DNA from: CATQHS01 sp963422655
GTDB lineage: Bacteria; Actinomycetota; Acidimicrobiia; Acidimicrobiales; Aldehydirespiratoraceae
DNA: 64,000 nucleotides
Direction of reading: 5' to 3'
Assembly: GCA_963422655.1 (NCBI GenBank)
Contig: OY730440.1
Coordinates: 2,852,001-2,916,000 of the forward strand
Of the stretch, positions 43,832 to 51,425 are shown piece by piece; position 1 is the first letter of the stretch, and every line of letters begins with the position of its first letter. Made by a program: the position numbers and the translations under genes. The notes below the pieces were generated by a model that was not told where the DNA came from, made no database searches, and saw only the letters and a program-made list of their open reading frames with translations.

Positions 43832-44133
43832 ATGACCGAAGCCGTCCATCCCGACACCGCCACGGTCACCGCCGACCCGGCTGCGGTCGACTGTTCTTCG
43901 GGGACGACGCTCTGTTCGGCCCGGTGCTCATCAACCCGCCCACCGGCGCCGCCGCCGTGCGGTTGTGGAAGGCAGTGACGGCCTGGCTGGAGTTTGCGCA
44001 CCTCTATGAGATTCAGCGCCCCAAGACGGCCCGAGCCGAGCGGGCCATAGCCGCGTCGTTCCGGCCCTACCTGAAGGCTCGGGACTGGGTGAGCATCGAC
44101 CGGGGAGCGGTGGTCGAGCTCGGGTCTGGCTGA
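43832..44133 (+). pseudogene. Small gene with probable single-base frameshift
   Basis: ATG 43832 opens MTEAVHPDTATVTADPAAVD, but coding-like sequence continues in another frame from about 43891: LFFGDDALFGPVLINPPTG, then VRLWKAVTAWLEFAHLYEIQ to the stop at 44133. The second frame has no start codon after its TGA at 43771. Loss of one base near 43890 would explain both halves of a protein of about 100 residues. I do not recognise the family. The rest of the 43607-44161 gap holds no other gene. Confidence 0.4.
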
Positions 44134-44161
44134 GTCCGCCGCCGGACAGCGGATCGGTATC

Positions 44162-45418
44162 TCAGAGCCGGTCGGTGCCGGTCGCTGAAATCGTAGGCTT
44201 TCGAGCGGATCGGCGCCGAAGCGGTCGGTCGGCTGCGGCCAGGGCCCGATCGGCCAGACGCAATACCCGCCCGGCCGTACCGGGTGAGTCGTCGTTGATG
44301 AGGTTGCCCATCACCTGAAGGGTGATGTCGGCCACCGTTCGGGAACCGACGGCAAGGCGTACACCGTTGCGTAGGATCCAGGGACGGCCGATCAGGAAGC
44401 TGAACCGCCGGCCGGTGCGCAGGAACCGATCGAAATGCCGAGACACGGCCCGGTCGTAGGCGTCGGGGGCGGTGGCGGGGTCGGTCAGCAACAGCGTCGC
44501 CGCCAGCATGCCCGATTCCAGCCCGTAGTCGATGCCCTCGCCGTTCATGGGGTTGATCAGCCCGGCCGCGTCCCCGACAGCCACCCAGCCGGGCCCGTGA
44601 CGACGGATGGCGCTCATGGGCAGGCGCCAAGCCCGGGGTCGCTCCAGGTTCTCACCCAGTTCCCATTCATGGTGGACCTGGGACCGGTAGGCGCCCAGCA
44701 GCCGGTTCAGGTTGAGCCGGTCGAACCCTTGCATCGTGGACAGGGCCCCTACTCCTATGTTGACGGTGCCGTCACCGGCAGGGAAAATCCAGCCGTAGCC
44801 CGGTACCGGGGTGGCTCGGTCGTCCTGCAGGGTGAGGCACGCTTCGAGGTACCGGTCGTCGTGGCGGGGGGTGGGGGCGTAGGTCCGGATGGCCAGACCG
44901 AAGGGCTCGCTGGCGTCGCGCCCGGTTCCCAGCATGCGGGCTACTGCTCCGGGTGCACCGGTGGCGACCACCACCAGATCGGTGGTCCATCTCCGCCCTG
45001 CTGCTTCGACTCCGGTGACGGCCCCGTTCGATTCGATGATGGGTCGGGCTTCGGTCTCCCAGATGATCTCGGTTCCGGCCGCCTCGGCCGCCTCCACCAA
45101 GCGCTTGTCTAGCTCACGCCGGGGCCAGACCGCGCCGTGAGCACCGAAGCGGCCGTTGGCGGGCCACGACAGCTCGCGGCGAATTCGACCGGCGATCATC
45201 CGCAGTCCGTCGATGCGGTGAGCGCTGTCCACAGCGATGCCGAGCTCATCGAGCGCGGCCACGGCTCGGGGCGTGAGCCCGTCGCCGCAGACCTTGTCCC
45301 GGCCAGCAGCGCCTTTCTCGAACATCACCACTCCGGCCCCGCCCCGAGCCGCGGTGATGGCGGCGGCAGCACCAGCCGGACCGGCGCCGATAACGGCTAC
45401 GTTGGAGTGGTCGGTCAT
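44162..45418 (-). CDS. menJ: Geranylgeranyl reductase-family flavoprotein, MenJ-like
   Basis: 418 residues. FAD-binding VAVIGAGPAGAAAAITAA, then DKVCGDGLTPRAVAALDELG, VPGYGWIFPAGDGTVNIGVGALS, and GDAAGLINPMNGEGIDYGLESG, all matching mycobacterial MenJ (reduces one isoprene double bond of menaquinone) as I remember it. It is membrane-associated. A menB homologue lies 3 kb away, which fits menaquinone metabolism, though this superfamily also reduces lipid chains, so the symbol is tentative. Confidence 0.8.
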   Translation of the reverse strand: MTDHSNVAVIGAGPAGAAAAITAARGGAGVVMFEKGAAGRDKVCGDGLTPRAVAALDELGIAVDSAHRIDGLRMIAGRIRRELSWPANGRFGAHGAVWPRRELDKRLVEAAEAAGTEIIWETEARPIIESNGAVTGVEAAGRRWTTDLVVVATGAPGAVARMLGTGRDASEPFGLAIRTYAPTPRHDDRYLEACLTLQDDRATPVPGYGWIFPAGDGTVNIGVGALSTMQGFDRLNLNRLLGAYRSQVHHEWELGENLERPRAWRLPMSAIRRHGPGWVAVGDAAGLINPMNGEGIDYGLESGMLAATLLLTDPATAPDAYDRAVSRHFDRFLRTGRRFSFLIGRPWILRNGVRLAVGSRTVADITLQVMGNLINDDSPGTAGRVLRLADRALAAADRPLRRRSARKPTISATGTDRL

Positions 45419-45544
45419 GGACGGCCCGGTTCAGGCCCCTCCGCTGAAGTGGAAACCAACCGGGGAGGGGAGCCTGTTCACCGGCCGGGTGTTCAGCTTA
45501 CGATCAACCGGGCCGGGTTGGATTTGAGACCACCGGCGGGTGGG

Positions 45545-45550
45545 TATAGT
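45545..45550 (+). promoter_or_regulatory. Candidate -10 element
   Basis: TATAGT ends 9 bases before ATG 45560; TTGAGA at 45524-45529 is a possible -35 with a short 15-base spacer. The transcript would have almost no leader. Confidence 0.4.
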
Positions 45551-45559
45551 CTCGCTGAT

Positions 45560-45886
45560 ATGGATTTGGTGAGCGTGGCCGTGGTGGCGGGCTTGGTTGT
45601 GACGATCCTGGGGTTTCAGTACGCCCTGACCCGGGGCATCCGTAGCGACATCCAAGCCCAAACCGCCCGCCTCGACGCCACGAACGCTCGTATCGACCTT
45701 ATGGGTCAGGACATCAACGCCCGCCTCGCTGCCACGAACGCTCGTATCGACGGGGTAGTTTCTCGCATCGAGGACGTGAATCGTGACCTTTCCGTCAAAA
45801 CTGCCACGGTGGGGATGCTGGTCGAGCGCACCACCCGGATCGAACAGCGGATCGATATCTCCGAGCTGGTCGGCGCCGGTCACTGA
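45560..45886 (+). CDS. Small membrane-anchored coiled-coil protein
   Basis: 108 residues. One N-terminal membrane helix (SVAVVAGLVVTILGFQYAL), then a polar coiled coil with a repeated unit (LDATNARIDLMGQDINAR, LAATNARIDGVVSRIEDVNR) and a final ERTTRIEQRIDISEL. The repeat is also visible in DNA (ACGAACGCTCGTATCGAC twice, 45693 and 45735 regions). Proteins of this sort are often called apolipoprotein- or phage-tail-like coiled coils; no function can be given. Confidence 0.7.
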   Translation: MDLVSVAVVAGLVVTILGFQYALTRGIRSDIQAQTARLDATNARIDLMGQDINARLAATNARIDGVVSRIEDVNRDLSVKTATVGMLVERTTRIEQRIDISELVGAGH

Positions 45887-45983
45887 AACCCAGGCCGCGG
45901 CCGGATCCGCTTTGGTCTTCACGGCCAGGGCTCATCAACGTGGTTTGTCGCCGATGAGGTCGCCCGTCGGTCGCCTGAGCCGG

Positions 45984-46742
45984 TCAACCCGGGGGGTGGC
46001 CGTGGTCGTCGAGGACGAGCAGGGAGTGGTCATGGTCGTGGCGCCGATGGTCGCCGAGCATGCGAGGCCCAAACGTCTCTCGGAGCCGGTCCGGGGTCAA
46101 TATGTCGGCGGGTGGACCCGTAGCCACCAGCCGGTTGGCCAGTAACAGCACGGTCTGGCAGTGGCGGGCCTCGTCGAGATGGTGGGTGGTGACCACCACC
46201 ACCAGTCCCATGGCTGCGCTTTCGTCGAGCACGGTGAGTATGCATTCCTGGCTGGGGATGTCGAGACCGCTGATGGGCTCGTCCAGCAACACCAAGTCGG
46301 GTTCGATGGTCAGGGCCTGGGCTATCACCACCCGCTGGCGCTGCCCGCTGCTCAGATCGCCATAAGGGCGGTTCAAGAGTTCGGTCACGTCGAGATGGTC
46401 GGCCGCGTCTCGCATGACCGCTCGATCCTTGGCCCCGAATCTGCCGATCAGCCCTCGCTGCCGGTAGCGGCCCATGGCCAGGACCTCACCGGCGGTGAGG
46501 GGCATCCAGGCTCGGGGTGACTGCTGTTGGACATAGGCGATGCTGGCCGGTATGCCCTCGACCCGGCCCGAACTGGGCCGCAGTAGCCCGGCCAGGCATT
46601 CCAGCAGGGTGGTCTTGCCCGCTCCGTTCACCCCCATGACGGCGGTGGTCGTACCGGGAAGAAAGGTGTGGTCGATGCGCTCGAGGGCGGTGACAGCTCC
46701 GAAACGGACGGTCAGGTCGACGACACGTACGGGTTCGGTCAC
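45984..46742 (-). CDS. Metal ABC transporter ATP-binding protein (ZnuC-like)
   Basis: 252 residues, GTG start. Walker A GVNGAGKTT, Q-loop region VQQQSPRAWMPLTAGEVLAMGRY, signature GDLSSGQRQRVVIAQAL, Walker B LVLLDEPISGLD, H-loop VTTHHLDEA. The VQQ and Q-loop context is typical of metal-chelate and ZnuC/MntB ATPases. The C-terminus has HRRHDHDHSLL and DDHGHP, a His/Asp-rich tail like those on zinc transporters. It probably serves the binding protein and permease at 18370-20340, 26 kb away. Confidence 0.82.
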   Translation of the reverse strand: MTEPVRVVDLTVRFGAVTALERIDHTFLPGTTTAVMGVNGAGKTTLLECLAGLLRPSSGRVEGIPASIAYVQQQSPRAWMPLTAGEVLAMGRYRQRGLIGRFGAKDRAVMRDAADHLDVTELLNRPYGDLSSGQRQRVVIAQALTIEPDLVLLDEPISGLDIPSQECILTVLDESAAMGLVVVVTTHHLDEARHCQTVLLLANRLVATGPPADILTPDRLRETFGPRMLGDHRRHDHDHSLLVLDDHGHPPG

Positions 46743-46767
46743 GGCTCAGACGCTAGCCTTCGGATCC
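46743..46767. promoter_or_regulatory. 25-bp bidirectional promoter with overlapping -10 boxes
   Basis: ACGCTAGCCT (46750-46759) reads TAGCCT for the plus strand (46754-46759, 8 bases before ATG 46768) and TAGCGT for the minus strand (46755-46750, 7 bases before GTG 46742). The two -10 hexamers share CTA around the dyad. Both spacings fit leaderless transcripts. Confidence 0.55.
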
Positions 46768-47772
46768 ATGACCACGACCCTCACCGACCCACGGCCCGCA
46801 ACTTCGATCCCGACTGGTGCCGGTGTAAAGCCCGGAACCTCGGATCCGGCCAGCCGCATAACCCCGGGCCGCCTGAACCTGCCCGCCTATGACATCTGTA
46901 TCGGCCCCTGGGTCCATCTTGCTGCCGAGCGGGCTCGGCTGGCCCAGCCGTGCTTCGATCACATCGAGGTGACTCCCCAGGGAGCGACGGTCGGCGCCGA
47001 GATAGCCGGGGTCGACCTGACCTCCGATCTGAGCGGTGCCGTCATCGCCGACATCCGCCGGGCCTTGCTCGACTACAAGGTGATTGTTTTTCGTGACCAG
47101 CCCCTCACGTCGGCCCAGCACGTGGCTTTCGCTCGCCGGTTCGGTGAGTTGGAGATCCATCCCTTCATCACCGGCAACGTCGAGCACCCAGAACTGGTCC
47201 GCTTCGAGAAGGGAGTCGACACCGGCGGGTTCGAAAACGGATGGCATCACGACGTCACCTGGCGGCAGGTGCCCTCCATGGGCGCGGTTCTGCACGCGGT
47301 ACAAGTCCCGACCACCGGCGGTGACACCCTCTTCGCCGACATGGGCGCGGCCTATGACGGCCTCGACGAAGAGACCAAAGCGCGCATCGACGGCCTGTGG
47401 GCCATACACGACTTCGCCCAGGCCTTCGGCCATCAGGTGCCCAAGGGTCAGGAAGCGGAGTTCCGGGCCCGCTACCCCCAGGTCCGTCACCCGGTGGTGT
47501 GCACCCATCCTGATACAGGTCGAAAGCTGATATTCGTCAACTGCTTCTTCACGGCCGGCATCGAGGGCTCGACCAGCGACGAGAGCGCGGCCTTGATCAA
47601 ACACCTGACCGGTCAGGCCGGCATGCCCGAGTACCAGTACCGGGTGCGTTGGCAACCCGACACGGTGGTGTTCTGGGACAACCGATCGGTTCAGCATTAC
47701 GCGGCCAGCGACTACTACCCCGACGTCCGTATCATGGAACGGGCCAGCATCGTGGGGACCCGACCGACCTGA
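46768..47772 (+). CDS. TauD/TfdA-family Fe(II)/2-oxoglutarate-dependent dioxygenase
   Basis: 334 residues from ATG 46768. Family core GAEIAGVDLTSDLS, LLDYKVIVFRDQPLT, iron ligands in NGWHHDVTW (H-x-D) and the distal His in NRSVQHYAASDYY, with the 2-oxoglutarate Arg near MERASIVGTRP. The N-terminal 45 residues are an extension with low complexity. It hydroxylates sulfonates, aryloxyalkanoates or similar compounds; substrate undetermined. It is divergent from the metal ATPase. Confidence 0.9.
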   Translation: MTTTLTDPRPATSIPTGAGVKPGTSDPASRITPGRLNLPAYDICIGPWVHLAAERARLAQPCFDHIEVTPQGATVGAEIAGVDLTSDLSGAVIADIRRALLDYKVIVFRDQPLTSAQHVAFARRFGELEIHPFITGNVEHPELVRFEKGVDTGGFENGWHHDVTWRQVPSMGAVLHAVQVPTTGGDTLFADMGAAYDGLDEETKARIDGLWAIHDFAQAFGHQVPKGQEAEFRARYPQVRHPVVCTHPDTGRKLIFVNCFFTAGIEGSTSDESAALIKHLTGQAGMPEYQYRVRWQPDTVVFWDNRSVQHYAASDYYPDVRIMERASIVGTRPT

Positions 47773-47804
47773 GCTCGTCGGCTGAGAGTCGAGGTCGGTT
47801 ACCG

Positions 47805-48506
47805 ATGGCGACCAAGACCGATTGGAACCCCCGGCTGCGAGCCGAGTTCGCCAAGCCGTACTGGCGAGCGCTCCAGGAGTTCGTCCACGACGAGCGGTCC
47901 CGTCACACGGTGTACCCGCCTCACGAAGAGGTTTTCGCGGCCCTGCACCTCACCCCCTATGCCTCGGTGAAGGTGCTGATCCTGGGTCAGGACCCCTACC
48001 ACGGGCCCGGCCAAGCCCACGGGTTGTGCTTCTCGGTGCGGCCCGGTGTGGCCGTGCCGCCGTCGCTGGCCAACATCCATGCCGAGCTCCACGACGACTT
48101 GGGCGCCCCCGTCCCGAGCCACGGTTCGCTCCAGCACTGGGCCCGCCAAGGGGTGCTGCTGCTCAACGCCACCCTCACCGTGCGGGCTCGCCAAGCCGCG
48201 AGCCATCAACGGCGAGGCTGGGAAACCTTCACCGACGAGGTGATCGGGGCCGTGAACGGCAAACCCGAGACGGTGGTCTTCATCTTGTGGGGCGGCGCGG
48301 CCCGTCGCAAGAAGGGGCTGGTCGATATCCGCCGCCATGCGGTGATCGAGTCGGCCCACCCGTCACCGCTGTCGGCGTCGGGGGGCTTCTTCGGCAGCCG
48401 CCCGTTCAGCCGGGCCAACCAGGCCCTGGTTGCAGCCGGGCGGGAACCGGTGGAATGGACCATTCCCGAGATCAGCACCGCCGGATCACCGGTATCAGGC
48501 CGGTAG
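47805..48506 (+). CDS. ung: Uracil-DNA glycosylase, family 1
   Basis: 233 residues from ATG 47805. The water-activating loop GQDPYHG (61-67, Asp 63), FSVRPGVAVPPSLANI, LLLNATLTVRA, and the DNA-intercalating HPSPLSAS (about 185) are complete. It removes uracil from DNA in base-excision repair. It stands 32 bases after the dioxygenase gene, probably read through from it. Confidence 0.96.
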   Translation: MATKTDWNPRLRAEFAKPYWRALQEFVHDERSRHTVYPPHEEVFAALHLTPYASVKVLILGQDPYHGPGQAHGLCFSVRPGVAVPPSLANIHAELHDDLGAPVPSHGSLQHWARQGVLLLNATLTVRARQAASHQRRGWETFTDEVIGAVNGKPETVVFILWGGAARRKKGLVDIRRHAVIESAHPSPLSASGGFFGSRPFSRANQALVAAGREPVEWTIPEISTAGSPVSGR

Positions 48507-48527
48507 CGCCGGGCCGGTAGCGCTCGG

Positions 48528-49430
48528 TCAGTAGTACCAGGGAAAGGCCGACCAGTCCGGGTCGCGCTTGTCCAAGAAGGCGTCGCGGCCTTCGACCGCT
48601 TCGCCGGTCATGTAGGCCAGCCGGGTCGCCTCCCCCGCGAACACCTGCTGGCCGATGAGACCGTCGTCGATGAGGTTCAACGCAAACTTCACCATGCGCT
48701 GGGCGGTCGGACTCTTGGCGTTGATCTCTCGGGCCCAGTCCAGCGCGGTCGTTTCGAGCTCGGCGTGGGGCACCACCGCGTTGACCATTCCCATCTCGTA
48801 AGCCTCAGCGGCCGAGTAGCTGCGACCGAGCAAGAAGATCTCCCGGGCCCGTTTCTGACCGATCTGGCGGGCCAGGTAGGCCGAGCCGAAGCCGCCGTCG
48901 AAGCTGGCCACATCGGTGTCTGTCTGCTTGAAGACGGCGTGCTCGGCACTGGCCAGAGTGAGATCGGCGGTGACGTGCAGGCTGTGGCCACCACCCACGG
49001 CCCAGCCCGGTACCACTGCCATCACCACCTTGGGCATTATGCGGATGAGTCGTTGTACCTCCAGGATGTGCAGACGCCCGGAACGGACCTCATCGATGGT
49101 GTCGGCTGTTTCTCCACGGGCGTACCGGTAGCCGTCCGGCCCCCGGATCCGCTGATCGCCGCCCGAGGAGAACGCTCTGCCCCCGTCGGTGGGTGACGGG
49201 CCGTTGCCGGTGAGCAATATGCAGCCCACGTCGCCGGTCATGCGGGCATGGTCCAAGCAGCGGTAGAGCTCGTCCACGGTGCGGGGCCGGAAGGCGTTGC
49301 GCACCTCGGGCCGATCGAACGCCACCCGCACCGTGCCCTGGCCGAGGGCTCGGTGGTAGGTGACGTCGGTCAGGTTGTCGAAGCCGGCCACCAGTTGCCA
49401 GGCCTCAGGGTCGAACAACTCCGAGATCAT
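48528..49430 (-). CDS. menB: 1,4-dihydroxy-2-naphthoyl-CoA synthase
   Basis: 300 residues. MenB-specific features: ITYHRA-like TDVTYHRALGQGTVRVAFDRPEVRNAF, GDQRIRGPDGYRYA, VVPGWAVGGGHSLHVTADLTLAS, KQTDTDVASFDGGFGSAYLARQIG, and the C-terminal FLDKRDPDWSAFPWYY. It closes the naphthoquinone ring in menaquinone synthesis. No other men genes adjoin except the MenJ-like reductase at 44162. Confidence 0.95.
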   Translation of the reverse strand: MISELFDPEAWQLVAGFDNLTDVTYHRALGQGTVRVAFDRPEVRNAFRPRTVDELYRCLDHARMTGDVGCILLTGNGPSPTDGGRAFSSGGDQRIRGPDGYRYARGETADTIDEVRSGRLHILEVQRLIRIMPKVVMAVVPGWAVGGGHSLHVTADLTLASAEHAVFKQTDTDVASFDGGFGSAYLARQIGQKRAREIFLLGRSYSAAEAYEMGMVNAVVPHAELETTALDWAREINAKSPTAQRMVKFALNLIDDGLIGQQVFAGEATRLAYMTGEAVEGRDAFLDKRDPDWSAFPWYY

Positions 49431-49505
49431 GGCCCTGATCTTTGCAAGTCTCCGTCCCCGAAACCGTGGATGGTGCGGGTGATCCGGCCGGGGCTGCTGG
49501 GTGTG

Positions 49506-49553
49506 TCCGACCCGGTCAGAGGTAGCGGCACTTCCGACCCGGTCAGAGGTAGC
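49506..49553. repeat. 21-bp direct repeat upstream of the ferredoxin gene
   Basis: TCCGACCCGGTCAGAGGTAG plus C occurs at 49506-49526 and 49533-49553 (period 27). It lies between menB and the ferredoxin gene. It could be paired regulator sites, but short duplications are frequent in this window. Confidence 0.7.
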
Positions 49554-49594
49554 ATTGCCGAGCCGTAGAGAAATCCCGGGGGTGATGTGCGCTC

Positions 49595-49783
49595 ATGAAG
49601 GTGATCCTGCACGTTGACAAGTGCATCGGTAGCGGGTCGTGCGAGATGCTCGCGCCCGACGTATTCGAGGTCCGCGACGACGGGCTCTGCCATATCCTGC
49701 TGGACGAACCGGGCCCCGATCTCATCGACAGGGTCGACCAAGCCGTCGAGGCCTGTCCCACTCGGGCTATCGGTACCGTCTGA
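49595..49783 (+). CDS. [3Fe-4S]-type ferredoxin
   Basis: 62 residues, ATG after GGGGGTGA. Cluster cysteines C10 and C16 (DKCIGSGSCEMLAP) and C54 (EACPTRAI) fit the three-Cys pattern of actinobacterial ferredoxins that serve P450 or Rieske oxygenases. The two oxygenase-type genes in the window (left edge and 58687) are possible partners. No P450 is present nearby. Confidence 0.9.
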   Translation: MKVILHVDKCIGSGSCEMLAPDVFEVRDDGLCHILLDEPGPDLIDRVDQAVEACPTRAIGTV

Positions 49784-49821
49784 GTGGTCCCTGTCGCAGC
49801 GGTCGCGGCGAACCGGCCCGT

Positions 49822-50418
49822 TCACCCCGGCTCCGCGGTGAACACGGGGCTCTGCCCGTCGGGGACACCCACTCGGAGCGCGCTCATCATCTGGGCTAGC
49901 AGGCCGTAGTAGCCGATGAGGATCAACAGTGTGCAGACACCGGATTCGCCGTGCTCCGAAACAGCCGCTTCGTATAGTTCGTCGCTCACGGCGCCGGTGT
50001 CGAGAAGGGATCGGCACAGGTCGTGGGCGGCCTGCTCGGCCCGGTCGTCGAACCGGACTGGGCGGCCTTGCCGGATGTCAGTCAGATGCGTCTCCGACAG
50101 CCCGGCTCGGCGGGCGATGGGCTCGTGAGCCCACCATTCGAAATCGGACCGCCAGTGTCGGGCCACGGCCAAGATGGCGATCTCCCGCACCCGGGGGGGT
50201 AACTCGGAGTGGAACCGGATGGCGGCCCCCAGCCTCTGAACCGCGTCCCCGACGCTGGGGCAGTACAGCAAGCTGTTGAAGGGCCCCACGAGAGAGCCGT
50301 CTGCTTCGGTCAACCGGAAAGCGCTGTCGCGGCCTCGGTCCCCGCCGGCGATGGCGTCGTACAGGGCAGCTTGAACATCGTTCATCCGGCCCGGCTGCAG
50401 CCCGGGTAAACGGCTCAC
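49822..50418 (-). CDS. Carboxymuconolactone decarboxylase/AhpD-like protein
   Basis: 198 residues. The all-helical CMD core reads VGPFNSLLYCPSVGDAVQRLG, LPPRVREIAILAVARHW, EWWAHEPIARRAGLS. The CxxC of AhpD is absent: the equivalent position reads RSDFEWWAHE, so a peroxidase role is unlikely and decarboxylase-like or unknown chemistry is more probable. It is divergent from the cupin genes and lies at the edge of the N-heterocycle region. Confidence 0.8.
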   Translation of the reverse strand: MSRLPGLQPGRMNDVQAALYDAIAGGDRGRDSAFRLTEADGSLVGPFNSLLYCPSVGDAVQRLGAAIRFHSELPPRVREIAILAVARHWRSDFEWWAHEPIARRAGLSETHLTDIRQGRPVRFDDRAEQAAHDLCRSLLDTGAVSDELYEAAVSEHGESGVCTLLILIGYYGLLAQMMSALRVGVPDGQSPVFTAEPG

Positions 50419-50533
50419 GGCCCACCGGTGAGGGGGTCATGCCCTGATTGTCCCGGCCTTGCCCCGCTCGTCTCGCACATACTCCTCTTGTTCTCGTTCG
50501 CCTTGTTATCGTTCGCCATCGTGTTCATCATCT

Positions 50534-50597
50534 TGTATCCGAATTCTGTATCCGATGTCACCTTGGCCGTCATCTGTCCGTCAACTATGATGCCACG
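50534..50597 (+). promoter_or_regulatory. Leaderless promoter with upstream direct repeat
   Basis: -35 TTGGCC (50563-50568), 17-base spacer, -10 TATGAT (50586-50591), 6 bases, then GTG 50598. Just upstream TGTATCCGA is repeated at 50534-50542 and 50547-50555 (period 13), a good candidate activator or repressor site. It should drive the cupin-nitrilase operon. Confidence 0.65.
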
Positions 50598-51008
50598 GTG
50601 AACGATGCCACGATGAACATGGTGCAGGTCCTCAACGCCGACGAAGCATGCCCGGAGTTGTCGATCATCGAACGGGGGGGCACGGCCCGAGCCGTGGTAT
50701 GGCCCGGGGTCGGCGCCGTGCACAGGTCGATGCATGTGATCGCCTTGGCCGCGGGCGGCTGCACCAAACCCCTCACCCACCCATCGGCTGCCGTCTATCA
50801 TCTGTGTGAAGGGGCAGCGACGGTGAGTGATCCCGCCACCGGCCAGAGCCATGACCTCGAAGTCGGATCCATGTTCCATGTCGATCCCGGCACGACGTAT
50901 CGCGTCGAGTCGGACGCAGCCGACACCGTCCTCATCGGCGGCCCGTGCCCTCCCGACCCGGCCCTTTACGAGACGCTGCCTTCCGAACCGATGAATCCGA
51001 ACCGATGA
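50598..51008 (+). CDS. Single-domain cupin protein
   Basis: 136 residues from GTG 50598, chosen because a well-formed promoter ends 6 bases before it (ATG 50613 is the alternative). Cupin signs: GGCTKPLTHPSAAVYHLCEGAATV, SMFHVDPGTTYRVES, and the end VLIGGPCPPDP. Metal ligands are incomplete compared with a classic H-x-H motif. It is paralogous to the next gene (shared ARxxVWPGVGA and GGPCPPD), so the two may form a heteromer. Confidence 0.8.
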   Translation: MNDATMNMVQVLNADEACPELSIIERGGTARAVVWPGVGAVHRSMHVIALAAGGCTKPLTHPSAAVYHLCEGAATVSDPATGQSHDLEVGSMFHVDPGTTYRVESDAADTVLIGGPCPPDPALYETLPSEPMNPNR

Positions 51009-51028
51009 AACAGTTGAAGGACTGATCG

Positions 51029-51403
51029 ATGGCCATCAAGATCTTCCACCGCGACGAACCCGATCTCATGATGCCGATGATCTCACGCGACGCCCGGCTG
51101 ATCGTGTGGCCTGGCGTCGGCGCCGAGGTGGCCAACATGAACTACGTCGTCTTGGAGCCGGGGGAGCAGAACGTGGAGCACACTCATCAAGAATCCGAGG
51201 ACACGATCTTCTGTCTCGAAGGGCGCGGAACCGTGAGTGATCTGACCAATGACGTCGAGCTCGAGTTCGAGGCCGGCCAGGCCATTCATGTGCCGGCTGG
51301 TGTCGAGCACGCGGTCAAGGCCGACAGAGGCGAACGAATCGTCAGCATCGGTGGACCCTGCCCGCCCGATCGCAACTTGCTCCGGCTTCTGGGAGTGGAG
51401 TGA
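51029..51403 (+). CDS. Single-domain cupin protein
   Basis: 124 residues. Cupin motif 1 EQNVEHTHQESEDTIFCLEGRGTV has H-x-H and a Glu in the expected positions; motif 2 is QAIHVPAGVEHAVKA. So, unlike its upstream paralogue, it keeps a full metal site. The stop overlaps the nitrilase start (GTGA). Possibly a dioxygenase, isomerase or ligand sensor for the pathway. Confidence 0.85.
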   Translation: MAIKIFHRDEPDLMMPMISRDARLIVWPGVGAEVANMNYVVLEPGEQNVEHTHQESEDTIFCLEGRGTVSDLTNDVELEFEAGQAIHVPAGVEHAVKADRGERIVSIGGPCPPDRNLLRLLGVE

Positions 51404-51425
51404 CCCGTGGGAGTGGAGTGACCCG
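51391..51425 (+). repeat. 18-bp-period duplication over the nitrilase start
   Basis: GGGAGTGGAGTGACCCG occurs at 51391-51407 and 51409-51425, so the ribosome-binding and start region of the next gene is doubled; both GTG 51400 and GTG 51418 are in frame with the same upstream sequence. Confidence 0.85.
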
